Of a stretch of DNA of 56,370 bases, positions 9,774 through 20,458 are shown in pieces. Each line of letters opens with the position of its first letter. Position 1 is the first letter of the stretch. A model generated the notes under the pieces. It made no database searches, was not told the origin of the DNA, and worked only from the letters and a program-made list of their open reading frames with translations. Both the position numbers and the translations under genes were made by a program. Origin of the DNA: Candidatus Peribacteria bacterium (GTDB lineage Bacteria > Patescibacteriota > Gracilibacteria > Peribacterales > Peribacteraceae); NCBI GenBank assembly GCA_016866875.1, contig VGKY01000006.1:1-56370 (forward strand), written 5' to 3'.

Positions 9774-11945
9774 ATGCTCCAGTTGTCCGTCATTGCTCCG
9801 TGTTACAACGAAGAAAACAACATTCGGCAGCTAGCCGAGCGGCTCTTGATGTTGTTTGAAAAGCACTCGATTAGCGGAGAGGTGGTGCTCATCAACGATG
9901 CGAGCACGGACAGGACGCAGGAGATCGGCGACATGCTCGTGGCACAGTACTCGAATGTGCACTGTATCCGTCATGATCGTAATCAGGGCATTGCGGGCGG
10001 ATGGATGACCGGAGTGGAAGCGGCAAAAGGGCAGCTCGTGTGCTTCATCGATGCCGATCTTCAAAATCCGCCGGAAGAGGTCTGGCGGCTCTATAGGGAA
10101 ATGCAATGGTCGCTTGCGGATATGATCCAGGGGACCCGTAGCTCCATCGGTCGCATGCGCGACAGTCGCTACTTTCTGAGCAGGACGCTGAACGTCATCT
10201 TGAACCTTCTCTTCGGCATGAAGGCAGTGGACAATAAATCTGGCTTCGTCATCGCTCACCGTGAAGTGTTGCAGGATATTCTGGCGAGCCATGCTCGCTA
10301 TCATTACTACCAAACATTCATTCGCGTGGCTGCAGAGGCCAAGGGATACTCCGTGAAGGAGGTCGAAACGCTTTTCCAGGAGAGGAAAGTGGGAAAATCC
10401 TTCATCAAAAAATTCCCTCTGATGCTCATCGCGAAGGTGATAGGGGACTGCATGAGAGCGTTTTTTGAATTCCGGATGGGGTCCCAGAGGCACGATGTGC
10501 TGCAGCAGTTCCTTGCATCGCATACTCCCGTCCGCAAGCCATCGATATACCGCGGCTGGAGAAAACTGTGGTACGAACTGTATTTTTTGACGATGCCGCT
10601 CCATGCCTGGGTGATCACGCGGCGGGCGAAGTTCTATCATCAGCTGCTGTGCTCGTCTCAGTACCTGTCTTCCAAAGACATGCGGGAGCTGCAGGAAGTG
10701 AAATTACGCCGCCTCATCCGAGATGCCTATCGTCATGTTCCGTATTACCGGCAGATGATGGAGAATCTCGGGCTGGGGCCGAAGGACATCGCATCCCTCG
10801 ATGACCTGCGAAAGCTCCCAATGCTCTCGAAGAAACAGCTGCGGGAGAACCTCTATTTCGACCTTTTTTCCGCTACGCACAACAAGAAAGAGATGATCAG
10901 GATCTGCACGAGCGGATCCACGGGCGAACCGCTCGTCACCTATGCGGAGAGAAGGCAGCTCGAAATGCGTTGGGCCTCCACGCTCCGCGCGTATGAATGG
11001 ACCGGCTGGAAGTTCGGGGATCGCCAGGTCCGGCTATGGCACCAGACCATTGGCATGTCCTTCTTACAGGTAGTGCGCGAAAAGACCGACGCCTGGTTCA
11101 TGAATCGGCTCTTCATTCCTGCCTATGAGATCCGTGAAGACAACATCGAAGATTTCCTCAGGAAGATCAGGCGCCATAGGCCGGTGCTCATGGATGGGTA
11201 TGCGGAGTCGTTTAATTTCCTTGCCCACTACTCGCAGCAGGCCCAGAAGTCCGGCATACGGCCCAAAGCCATCATGAGCTCAGCACAAGTGATGCCGGAC
11301 CATGTGCGCGCAAAAATCCAAAACACATTCTCCACCGAAGTTTTCGACAAATACGGCAGTCGCGAATTCTCCGGCATTGCTTACGAATGCGAAGCGCACG
11401 ACGGTCACCATGTGATAGCGGAAAGTTACATCGTGGAAGTACTGGTGGATAACAGGCCGGCGAAGCCTGGCGAAATCGGTGAAATCGTGATTACCGATCT
11501 CAACAATTTCTCGGTGCCGCTGATTCGCTATCGCATTGGCGACCTGGCCACCGTGATGGAGGACCGACCGTGCGCTTGTGGAAGGGGCATGCCGAAACTA
11601 GGGAGGATTGAAGGGCGCGCCCAGGCGATTATTTTGGGCGCCAACGGCGCCTGGGTTCCGGGTACGTTCTTCAGCCATTATTTCAAGGAATATGAATTTG
11701 CCCTACGGCAGTACCAGATCGTGCAGACGAGTAGGGATTCTCTCACGGTGAAGATCATCAAAAATGAAAGTTTCTCCGCGGATGTGGAGCAGGAGATCCT
11801 CTCGGGGCTGCGGAAATTTCTGGGGGAAACCATGGATATCACTATGGAGTTCGTGGAGTCCATCCCCATGGTGAAGACGGGCAAGAGGACGTCGGTGGTT
11901 TCTATGGTGGACTATGACTTCCAGGATGTTTCAGGTACACCCTGA
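9774..11945 (+). CDS. Fusion of a family 2 glycosyltransferase with a PaaK/CapK-like adenylate-forming domain
   Basis: 723 aa without an internal break. Residues 1-235 are a GT2 domain (APCYNEENN at 8-16, NDASTDRT at 41-48, DADLQNPPEE at 94-103, conserved NKSGFVI at 154-160). After a linker, residues about 295-715 match the phenylacetate-CoA ligase/CapK family. Evidence there: the opening LRRLIRDAYRHVPYYR, the P-loop-like TSGSTGEP at 379-386, DKYGSREFSG and YRIGDLA, then a CACGRG segment and the small C-terminal domain. CapK-type proteins occur in capsule and exopolysaccharide loci. The fusion suggests that glycosyl transfer and activation or transfer of an acyl group are coupled on one polymer. 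The acyl substrate is unknown. Confidence 0.88.
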   Translation: MLQLSVIAPCYNEENNIRQLAERLLMLFEKHSISGEVVLINDASTDRTQEIGDMLVAQYSNVHCIRHDRNQGIAGGWMTGVEAAKGQLVCFIDADLQNPPEEVWRLYREMQWSLADMIQGTRSSIGRMRDSRYFLSRTLNVILNLLFGMKAVDNKSGFVIAHREVLQDILASHARYHYYQTFIRVAAEAKGYSVKEVETLFQERKVGKSFIKKFPLMLIAKVIGDCMRAFFEFRMGSQRHDVLQQFLASHTPVRKPSIYRGWRKLWYELYFLTMPLHAWVITRRAKFYHQLLCSSQYLSSKDMRELQEVKLRRLIRDAYRHVPYYRQMMENLGLGPKDIASLDDLRKLPMLSKKQLRENLYFDLFSATHNKKEMIRICTSGSTGEPLVTYAERRQLEMRWASTLRAYEWTGWKFGDRQVRLWHQTIGMSFLQVVREKTDAWFMNRLFIPAYEIREDNIEDFLRKIRRHRPVLMDGYAESFNFLAHYSQQAQKSGIRPKAIMSSAQVMPDHVRAKIQNTFSTEVFDKYGSREFSGIAYECEAHDGHHVIAESYIVEVLVDNRPAKPGEIGEIVITDLNNFSVPLIRYRIGDLATVMEDRPCACGRGMPKLGRIEGRAQAIILGANGAWVPGTFFSHYFKEYEFALRQYQIVQTSRDSLTVKIIKNESFSADVEQEILSGLRKFLGETMDITMEFVESIPMVKTGKRTSVVSMVDYDFQDVSGTP

Positions 11946-12373
11946 TATGTAGTCAGTGGAGGGTCGCAAGATATGTTTTTGCGGAAGATGAAGGTATGGG
12001 AGAGGGAGTAGTTCCACAAGACGACGGTGCCGATAGCGAACACTTTCGCCATGAAGTAGTGCATTCCGTGTACCAGGAGGAAGGAAGTGACGGAGATGTT
12101 GAAGATGTAAGCGAGACCGTAGACCAGTGAGAATTTCAGGATTTGCACTCCATGGTTCCTATCCTTATTGCGGAAGGTGAAGTACTTGTTTGCAAGAAAG
12201 ATAAAGAGGACGGAGAGCAGGGAAGAAGCGGCGGATGCAGCATGTTCATTGACCCCACTCCGTACGAAAAATGTGAGAGTGGAGAGGTCAATCGTTGCAC
12301 CCGTACCACCGCACAGGATGAATCGCATGCCCTGCTGGTAATGCCGGTGCAGGAATGATCGAAAAGAGAACAT
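11912..12373 (-). CDS. GtrA-like four-helix membrane protein
   Basis: About 153 aa from the ATG at 12373 (MFSFRSFLHRHYQQG); the upstream in-frame extension to 12424 is not membrane-like. Four hydrophobic segments, with FILCGGTGATIDLSTL at the start of helix 1, NKYFTFRNKD between helices 2 and 3, and WNYSLSHTFIFRK near the end, are the GtrA (PF04138) pattern. GtrA-like proteins are thought to move or assist polyprenyl-phosphate sugars across the membrane. It converges on and overlaps the fusion gene by 34 bases and is transcribed towards it. Fits a glycosylation role with the surrounding GT2 and GT-C genes. Confidence 0.85.
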   Translation of the reverse strand: MFSFRSFLHRHYQQGMRFILCGGTGATIDLSTLTFFVRSGVNEHAASAASSLLSVLFIFLANKYFTFRNKDRNHGVQILKFSLVYGLAYIFNISVTSFLLVHGMHYFMAKVFAIGTVVLWNYSLSHTFIFRKNISCDPPLTTYQGVPETSWKS

Positions 12374-12473
12374 GGGGGATCGTGCAGAACAAGTCTGCTG
12401 ATCTCTGTGTCCATCTGCAAGCAAGCTCTTTTCCTCAATCAGGCTTCTGCGGTACGCGGAATTGGCAGTGTGC

Positions 12474-13982
12474 TCACGAATCCGTCTTTCCCGGGACCAC
12501 GAAGGGGCTGAACCGCGGACAGTTCACGCAGTGGAGCTCCCAGATATCGACAAGTGCCCGATCCATGAAGGCACCGTCGCTGATGGGCTCGTAGTTGCTG
12601 AGCGGTCGATAGTATTCGTACGAAATGAAGATAGCGGCGACCAATGCGAGTGCTGCACCTACACGACCGCTCGTCGAAAGCACCCACGGTCCCAGGCGTC
12701 TGCACTCGGTCCAGACGAGCGCGAGGATGCAGAAGCTGAAGATGAGCGGCAGGAAGTAGTGGTAGAGGTACATGACGCGCGGAATCTGCGAGATCACCGT
12801 CATGTAGCCGCCGTAGAGGGCGCAGAACGTCAGGAGGAGGGGGCGATCCTGTAGAGGTGTGCGCATATCCAGCACAAAGGACGCGAGCAGCAGACCGCCA
12901 GCGGCGACTATTCCTGCAAGCGCGATCCACCAGATGGCGGGGTTCACCTGGAGATAGAGGTATTGGTACAAACCTCCATCCGGCGTTTCCCAACGGTAGT
13001 TGATCGAGCGTCCCCCGACCGGCCAGAGAAACCACGGACTGCCGTTCTCCTCATCCTTGCACATATCCAGTCGCGGCACGCCGCCGTTGTAGTGCCCGAC
13101 GAAGGCGAGGGAATCCTTGAGCATCACCGGAAACCACCGCACGGAGTGCGTAAGATTCGCGGCGAGAACGGCTTTGTAGGAGTCGGATGCTTGGTAGTAG
13201 CCTTGATCGGGAAGGGCTGGGTTGATGGTCTTGCCTAGGGCGAAGTGGATTTGCCATACGCCGATGTACACGCAGAGCAATGCCATACCTCCCGCTCCAG
13301 CGAGGCGCTGGAGGGAGGGCGAGTTTCGTCGCAGGTGCCACACGAGAGCCGGAATGAGGAGAATGAGCACCAGGCCCACAACCTTCGTCGTGAGGACGCA
13401 GCCAAAGGCACCGCCGAAGAGGATGGCGTACCAGGTGAATCTGCGGGGATCCTTTTCCTCCCGTAGGTGCAAGAACGCGAGAATGGTGAGCACGGAAAAA
13501 AATAGAAGCGCAGGCTCCAGCATGGCGCCGCGCAAGTGCACGATGAGCGCGTTGTCGAACAGATACAGCGATGTCAGCAGCGCTCCTAAGAGGTCGGATC
13601 GCGTGAGCTTGCGCAGGACCAGAAAGAGCAAGGGGGCCGTAAGCCAAGCAAGGAGGACGGGGAACAAGCGATATCCGGAAAAGGAGAATCCCTCGGGGAT
13701 CTGGGTTCCGTAGTCTGTGCCAAGAAACTGATTGTCGAGGGGGTTCTGGTTGATGATCGCCTCGCCGGCCGCGATGAGGAGTTTGCCGAGCGGTGGGTGC
13801 TGCTCCATGAAGTACACACCATTGAGGTACTTCTGCGCGCTCGCGATGTGATAGTTCTCGTCCCAGAAGAATGCCGGCGGATTACTAAATCCGTGGACGT
13901 AGGTGAAGTACCCGATGGCGGTGATGAGACCGAGGAGTGTCCATAGACGCTTACTCTCCTCCGTCGCTGGCATGCGAAGCAT
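12474..13982 (-). CDS. PMT-family GT-C mannosyltransferase-like protein
   Basis: About 503 aa (ATG at 13982, alternative at 13973). The first luminal loop carries FFWDENYHIASAQKYLNG (DE at 41-42) and EQHPPLGKLLIA, which is the protein O-mannosyltransferase (PF02366) active-site loop. It is followed by about ten transmembrane helices and PRVMYLYHYFLP, another PMT hallmark. PMT enzymes transfer mannose from polyprenyl-phosphate-mannose to Ser/Thr of exported proteins. The exported Ser/Thr-rich proteins at 1-6 kb are possible targets. In-frame sequence upstream of 13982 is not protein-like and was excluded. Confidence 0.85.
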   Translation of the reverse strand: MLRMPATEESKRLWTLLGLITAIGYFTYVHGFSNPPAFFWDENYHIASAQKYLNGVYFMEQHPPLGKLLIAAGEAIINQNPLDNQFLGTDYGTQIPEGFSFSGYRLFPVLLAWLTAPLLFLVLRKLTRSDLLGALLTSLYLFDNALIVHLRGAMLEPALLFFSVLTILAFLHLREEKDPRRFTWYAILFGGAFGCVLTTKVVGLVLILLIPALVWHLRRNSPSLQRLAGAGGMALLCVYIGVWQIHFALGKTINPALPDQGYYQASDSYKAVLAANLTHSVRWFPVMLKDSLAFVGHYNGGVPRLDMCKDEENGSPWFLWPVGGRSINYRWETPDGGLYQYLYLQVNPAIWWIALAGIVAAGGLLLASFVLDMRTPLQDRPLLLTFCALYGGYMTVISQIPRVMYLYHYFLPLIFSFCILALVWTECRRLGPWVLSTSGRVGAALALVAAIFISYEYYRPLSNYEPISDGAFMDRALVDIWELHCVNCPRFSPFVVPGKTDS

Positions 13983-14041
13983 GCGACTAGCGTAAAGAGC
14001 CAAGGGCAAAGAGGAAAGGGGAAAGATTGCACGCCCCCTTT

Positions 14042-15397
14042 TTAGTATGCCGGGATCGCGTGGTTGACGATGACAAAGGCCGCGACAGCACACATGCATG
14101 CGTGCTGCAGGAGAGGAATATGATGCTGGAATATTCGGGGAATGAGCCGTTGATCCTGGAATGCCGATACCACCAAATACGCAATGCCCCAAATAGTTGG
14201 CAGGATGTAGATCCCCTTGGCCGGACCGTACCCTGCGAAGGGGATGCGATAAATGTATTGGATGAGAGCCACGAGTTGCACTGCCGAGAATGCAAGCAAT
14301 ACCCATCCTAGGCGGATCCAGAGTGTGCTGCGGCGATCGCTTCTCAGGAACATAAGGATTCCCATTGCCATGAGCCATGGAACACCTGCTGAGTAGGCGA
14401 GGCCGACTTTGAGGGCTGCATGATGTGTTTCGCCTGTCCACCCATCGCGAATCCATAGATCTCGCCAAGCATCGGAGAGGCGGTTTACTTCGGCATCGGA
14501 AGATGTTGGTCCCTGTTGGGCGTATACCATTGTAGGCTTGAAGAGTTCGACGTAGAACCGCAAGACATCCTCATTGCGTTTTGCAATCGATTGTTCCACA
14601 CCCTCCTTTGCTGCCCACTCCGTGTTGAGCGGAAAGAACTTCCCCTCGGGAATGTAGTAACGACTGTAGTAGTACGGAAAAACCAAACTTAGAGCAGCGA
14701 TGCAGGACACGGCTGCAATGGTACCGCGACACAGCCAGCCGCGTGTGCGCGGCGCTGCAAGCAAGACGAGTGGAGGAATGGATATGAGAAGCAATCCTGA
14801 AAATTTAATCAGGAGTGCGCCTGCAACTGCCATAGCCATTGTGAAAGCAGCCAGGAGTGTGTCATGTCTATGCTTGCACGCGTGTGTGTCTCCACTACCA
14901 AAGGAGAGCGGCAACGGTTCTGTCGGAAGATGTGTATCGTGGAAGGCAATCGATGGCCAGAGCAGTCGTATTGCGCATGCAAGCGTGACGGTGCTCATGG
15001 CAAGCACGAGAATATCAAGATTGATACTTGTACTTACGGATATTTGAATGGGCATGCTTGCCGAAAAGTATAGGAATGCCATGCCTGATGGTCGGTACAA
15101 CAGGTGTAGCCACTGCAGGATTCCGCGCATAGTGAAGAAGACGACGAGTGATGCTATGAAGGATACGATCTGGATACTCACTTCTGGACTGGGTCCGAGC
15201 AGGTGGATAGTGCGTGCTATGAGAAATCCAATAGGGGGGTGATAGCCGTAGAATGTTTCGCGGATAGGTATGTCGGGAACGCCCCACGTGAGCCTTTGCA
15301 CCATCTCGATCTGTGCGCCAGGATCAAAGCCGATGACTTCACCCATTCTCCGGATGAACAGGGAGATGCGGCCGCCGAGGAAGATGAGAAGGAGCAC
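14042..15397 (-). CDS. GT-C type membrane glycosyltransferase, start uncertain
   Basis: About 451 aa if translated from the GTG at 15397. Many transmembrane helices; the first loop holds FDPGAQIEMVQRLTWG and FYGYHPPIGFLIARTIHLLG, similar to ArnT/PMT_2 enzymes (acidic residue, then YHPPxGF). Open sequence continues upstream in frame as KNRWQRWEA, a typical basic lead-in to a first helix, but there is no standard start codon before the stop. An ATG at 15457 lies in another frame. Either a rare start (ATT) is used or one base was lost or gained near 15400-15450. It lies in the same orientation as the PMT gene, 59 bases upstream of it. Confidence 0.75.
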   Translation of the reverse strand: MLLLIFLGGRISLFIRRMGEVIGFDPGAQIEMVQRLTWGVPDIPIRETFYGYHPPIGFLIARTIHLLGPSPEVSIQIVSFIASLVVFFTMRGILQWLHLLYRPSGMAFLYFSASMPIQISVSTSINLDILVLAMSTVTLACAIRLLWPSIAFHDTHLPTEPLPLSFGSGDTHACKHRHDTLLAAFTMAMAVAGALLIKFSGLLLISIPPLVLLAAPRTRGWLCRGTIAAVSCIAALSLVFPYYYSRYYIPEGKFFPLNTEWAAKEGVEQSIAKRNEDVLRFYVELFKPTMVYAQQGPTSSDAEVNRLSDAWRDLWIRDGWTGETHHAALKVGLAYSAGVPWLMAMGILMFLRSDRRSTLWIRLGWVLLAFSAVQLVALIQYIYRIPFAGYGPAKGIYILPTIWGIAYLVVSAFQDQRLIPRIFQHHIPLLQHACMCAVAAFVIVNHAIPAY

Positions 15398-15530
15398 GGC
15401 TTCCCAGCGTTGCCAGCGGTTCTTTGCCGGTGTTTGTGTATGTGTGTAAATCCCATAATTATATCATATTGAAGCCAAAAACACCATACAGCTTCTCTTG
15501 CTGAACTTCCATCGCTATCCTCTGTAGCAC

Positions 15531-17423
<1,893 letters not shown>

Positions 17424-17443
17424 CATTCTGCTATACTCGGTGT

Positions 17444-18751
17444 GTGCAGCATGCCCTTTGCCCCCTCGACGGCCGCTACGCATCTGTCGTCGATGCATTG
17501 CGACCGTTCTTCAGCGAGGACGCATTGATGTTCGCTCGGGTAGAGGTGGAGATCTCCTACTTCATTGCGCTTGCTGAGCTCAAGGAGGTTCGTGAACTCC
17601 GCTTGAATGCGACCCAGAAGAAAGCACTTTGGACGGTGCTTGAGCGTTTCGGGGAGCGCGATATTGCTGAGATCAAGAAGATCGAGTTGCGCACGCGCCA
17701 TGACGTGAAGGCGGTTGAGTATTACCTTCAGGAGCGCTTTGCGCGCATTGCGGGGCTGAAGGAAGCGATTCCCTTCATCCACTTCGGGCTCACGAGTGAG
17801 GACGTGAACAACCTGGCCTACGGCATCCTCATCCATCGCGCTCTTTCTGGGGTGCTCCGCCCTGCTCTACGGTCTCTGCAGGTGGAACTCGCGCGCATGG
17901 GCAAGCGCTGGTCCAAGGTGCGCATGCTTAGCCTCACCCACGGTCAACCCGCGACTCCCACCACTGTTGGAAAGGAATTCCAGGTCTTCGCCGATCGCCT
18001 GCAGCGCCAGATCGATCAGCTCAAAGGCTTTCGCATGCAGGGCAAACTCGGTGGCGCCGTCGGCACGTTCTCAGCACACATCGCAGCGTATCCCGACGTC
18101 GACTGGCCAAAGTTCGGCGCGCGTTTCGTACGGTCATTGGGATTGCAACCCCTCTCGCACACGACGCAGATCAATCCGCACGATGACGTCGCGGAGCTGT
18201 CGCATCTGCTCTGTCGCATCAACACCATCCTCCTCGGCTTCTCCCGCGACTGCTGGCTCTACATCTCACGCGGTGTCTTCAAGCAGAAGGTGGTTGCCGG
18301 CGAAGTCGGTTCCTCGACCATGCCCCACAAGGTCAATCCCATCGATTTTGAAAACGCGGAAGGGAATCTTGGTCTTTCCTCGGCGCTCTTCACGCACTTC
18401 GCCGAGAAGCTTCCAGTGAGTCGCCTTCAGCGTGATCTCTCGGATTCCACCGTCCAGCGCAATATTGGTGTGGCATTCGGGTATCACTTATTGGCGTTAC
18501 GATCTCTCAATAAGGGGATGTCCAAAGTGACATTGGATCTCAAAGTCGTTCGCAAAGAACTGGATGCGCACCCCGAGGTGATCGCCGAGGCGATCCAGAC
18601 GGTGCTTCGTAAGCACGGTGTCTCCGGAGCATATGAAAAGCTCAAGAAGCTCACGCGAGGGGAGAAGGTCACCAAGGAGATGCTCGGGGATTTCATCGAA
18701 GAGCTGCCGATCCCGAAAGGGGAGAGGGAGAGGCTCCTGAAGATGCTGTAG
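17444..18751 (+). CDS. purB: Adenylosuccinate lyase
   Basis: 435 aa. N-terminus reads LCPLDGRYASVVDALRPFFSE, as in the PurB branch of the fumarase/aspartase superfamily. The signature GSSTMPHKVNPIDFENAEGN is present, together with LTHGQPATPTT (active-site His) and TSEDVNNLAYG. The enzyme removes fumarate from SAICAR in purine synthesis and from adenylosuccinate to give AMP. In a CPR genome with few biosynthetic genes it probably serves IMP-to-AMP conversion; other purine genes are not in the window. Directly follows ftsH. Confidence 0.95.
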   Translation: MQHALCPLDGRYASVVDALRPFFSEDALMFARVEVEISYFIALAELKEVRELRLNATQKKALWTVLERFGERDIAEIKKIELRTRHDVKAVEYYLQERFARIAGLKEAIPFIHFGLTSEDVNNLAYGILIHRALSGVLRPALRSLQVELARMGKRWSKVRMLSLTHGQPATPTTVGKEFQVFADRLQRQIDQLKGFRMQGKLGGAVGTFSAHIAAYPDVDWPKFGARFVRSLGLQPLSHTTQINPHDDVAELSHLLCRINTILLGFSRDCWLYISRGVFKQKVVAGEVGSSTMPHKVNPIDFENAEGNLGLSSALFTHFAEKLPVSRLQRDLSDSTVQRNIGVAFGYHLLALRSLNKGMSKVTLDLKVVRKELDAHPEVIAEAIQTVLRKHGVSGAYEKLKKLTRGEKVTKEMLGDFIEELPIPKGERERLLKML

Positions 18752-18760
18752 ATGTTGTTT

Positions 18761-18962
18761 GGTGCACTAAACTGTACGAAGTGAGAACCATGGTGAGGTC
18801 TCGATCAATGTTTTGTTGGGCCCTTCGATTCGTTTTTGCTCCGCAAAATCTCACTCAGGGTCATTCGATTCGCTCAAAGCAGCACTCGTGGTTCATCATG
18901 AGTGAGCAGTTCGCGCACGAACTGCGAATCGAATGGTGCGCCAAACTGTACGAAGTGAGAAC
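18761..18962. repeat. REPIN-like inverted repeat pair flanked by 28-bp direct repeats
   Basis: The gap between purB and the amidohydrolase (about 260 bases) is filled by a structured repeat. Direct repeats at 18761-18788 and 18935-18962 share GGTGC-C-AAACTGTACG and GTGAGAAC, with two differences over 28 bases. Between them lie two related hairpin units in opposite orientation. One is at 18824-18857 (TTCGATTCG, stem TTTTGC/GCAAAA, then TCTCACTCA). The other is at 18899-18935 (TGAGTGAG, stem GCAGTTCG/CGAACTGC, then CGAATCGAATG). CATTCGATTCGC at 18862-18873 also pairs with 18924-18935. No coding sequence is supported here. It looks like a non-autonomous element or recombination residue. Confidence 0.7.
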
Positions 18963-19011
18963 TTTTCTGGGGGTTCTTCCGCCTAGGAGGTTGTGTCCAT
19001 GAATGGCTGAA

Positions 19012-20439
19012 TCACTTTCGCAATTTTTCCGTTGTTCTCTGCTGATTGCTGATAATGGTTTCCTCATCAGCGGTTCGTAGCTCCCCATTCATGACAACGG
19101 TCTTTCCATTGATCATAACGTGCCAAGCGCGAAGTGGTGAGCAGGAGAAGAGACTACCGGGGCGGAAGAACGCCCCTGCATGACTTATGGCATGATCATC
19201 GAAGATCGCGATATCGGCGAGCTTTCCGGCTTCTAAACTTCCGATGACATTCTCTCTGCCGAGCGCCTTTGCACCATGCAAAGTGCCAACCTCGAAGAGC
19301 CGATCAATGTTGAGATAAGAGGTGCCTTTCAGTTCAGCAGCTATCGTGCAACGCGTCTTCGGGTCTTGATCGATGAGGTAGCTGTTCAGTACGCCCTCCC
19401 GTGCACCCTGTAACGTGCGGAGCATCCTCAGTTCAGATTGGATGTTCGACGTGTCGTTCCCTGCTGCACCATCGACACCAACACCGACAGGAATCCCCGC
19501 CTGCAAATACTCCGTGACCTTGGCGATGCCTGCACCCCTAGAGTTTGCGGAAGGACAGGATGCGATTGCTGTGTTTGTAGCAGCAAGGATTTCAATGTCC
19601 CTTCGTGTCAAAAAAATGCAGTGTGCCAACCACACATCCTGTCCCAGACAGCCGATGCTCTCCAAGTACCCAATGGGTGTCTTTCCTGTCTTTTGCACGG
19701 TATAGTCGAACTCATCAATCTCTTCGGCAGCATGGGTGTGCATACGGACGCCATTCACCCTGCACAGTCGCATTACCTCTTTCATTTCCTCTTCACTGGA
19801 AGATACAGGGAAGACAGGGAAGCACGGACCTGCAGCCACGTGGCACATAGAATCGGAAGACGGGTCATGGTGAGTATCAATCACCCTCTGAATCTCGCGT
19901 ATCACCATGTCGAGAGATTGACAGATGTGCGGAGGGAAGATCGTCCCTTCGTTTGCAGAAAGCGTCATGCTGCCCCTCACAGGATGGAAACGCACGCCAA
20001 GGTCTTTTGCAGCGCGAACTTCCTGATCGAAGAAGTCATTACGATCATGAGGAATCAAATAGCAGTGGTCTGCTGTTGTCGTGCAGCCGGAGAGCACAAG
20101 TTCAGCCAAGGACGTAGCCGAACAGTTGTACCAATCCTGCTCATTGAAGTTTTTGGACCGTTCACCGAGGATTTTCACCCACTGGCCGAGCGGTGCACTT
20201 TGCATTTCGGGTACAAAGCGGAAGCCCGTCTGAAAGAAGTGGTGGTGCGTGTTCACAAAGCCGGGGAACACGAGCTTGTGTGTAGCATCAATGATCTCAT
20301 CAGCTTCCGTTACCTGTGTCGGACATTCCACTATGCGGTTGCCGCTTATGAGCAGCGACGTATTTTCGAGAATCTCTCGGTTGTCGTTCATTGTTATCAC
20401 GTAGTCCGCGTTCTTGATGAGGGTGGTCTTTTCTGACAT
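19012..20439 (-). CDS. ATZ/TRZ-family amidohydrolase, 8-oxoguanine deaminase-like
   Basis: About 475 aa from the ATG at 20439 (MSEKTTLIKNADYVITMND); the in-frame extension upstream runs back into the carbamoyltransferase gene and is not homologous. Metal-binding motifs of the amidohydrolase superfamily are complete: GFVNTHHHFFQTGF (H65, H67), MHTHAAEE, WLAHCIFL and GVGVDGAAGND. The wording of these motifs is closest to the 8-oxoguanine deaminase/hydroxyatrazine ethylaminohydrolase group, which hydrolyse an amino group from a heterocycle. It starts 19 bases after the carbamoyltransferase stop, so the two form an operon. Physiological substrate unknown; purine salvage/detoxification or nucleoside-like metabolite modification are options. 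Confidence 0.88.
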   Translation of the reverse strand: MSEKTTLIKNADYVITMNDNREILENTSLLISGNRIVECPTQVTEADEIIDATHKLVFPGFVNTHHHFFQTGFRFVPEMQSAPLGQWVKILGERSKNFNEQDWYNCSATSLAELVLSGCTTTADHCYLIPHDRNDFFDQEVRAAKDLGVRFHPVRGSMTLSANEGTIFPPHICQSLDMVIREIQRVIDTHHDPSSDSMCHVAAGPCFPVFPVSSSEEEMKEVMRLCRVNGVRMHTHAAEEIDEFDYTVQKTGKTPIGYLESIGCLGQDVWLAHCIFLTRRDIEILAATNTAIASCPSANSRGAGIAKVTEYLQAGIPVGVGVDGAAGNDTSNIQSELRMLRTLQGAREGVLNSYLIDQDPKTRCTIAAELKGTSYLNIDRLFEVGTLHGAKALGRENVIGSLEAGKLADIAIFDDHAISHAGAFFRPGSLFSCSPLRAWHVMINGKTVVMNGELRTADEETIISNQQRTTEKLRK

Positions 20440-20458
20440 GGAATAGGAGAGAATAGAG

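Noticed and set aside
12439-13035. Open frames within the PMT gene on both strands
   Set aside because: Arg/Pro-rich shadow translations of a membrane-protein gene with no motif.
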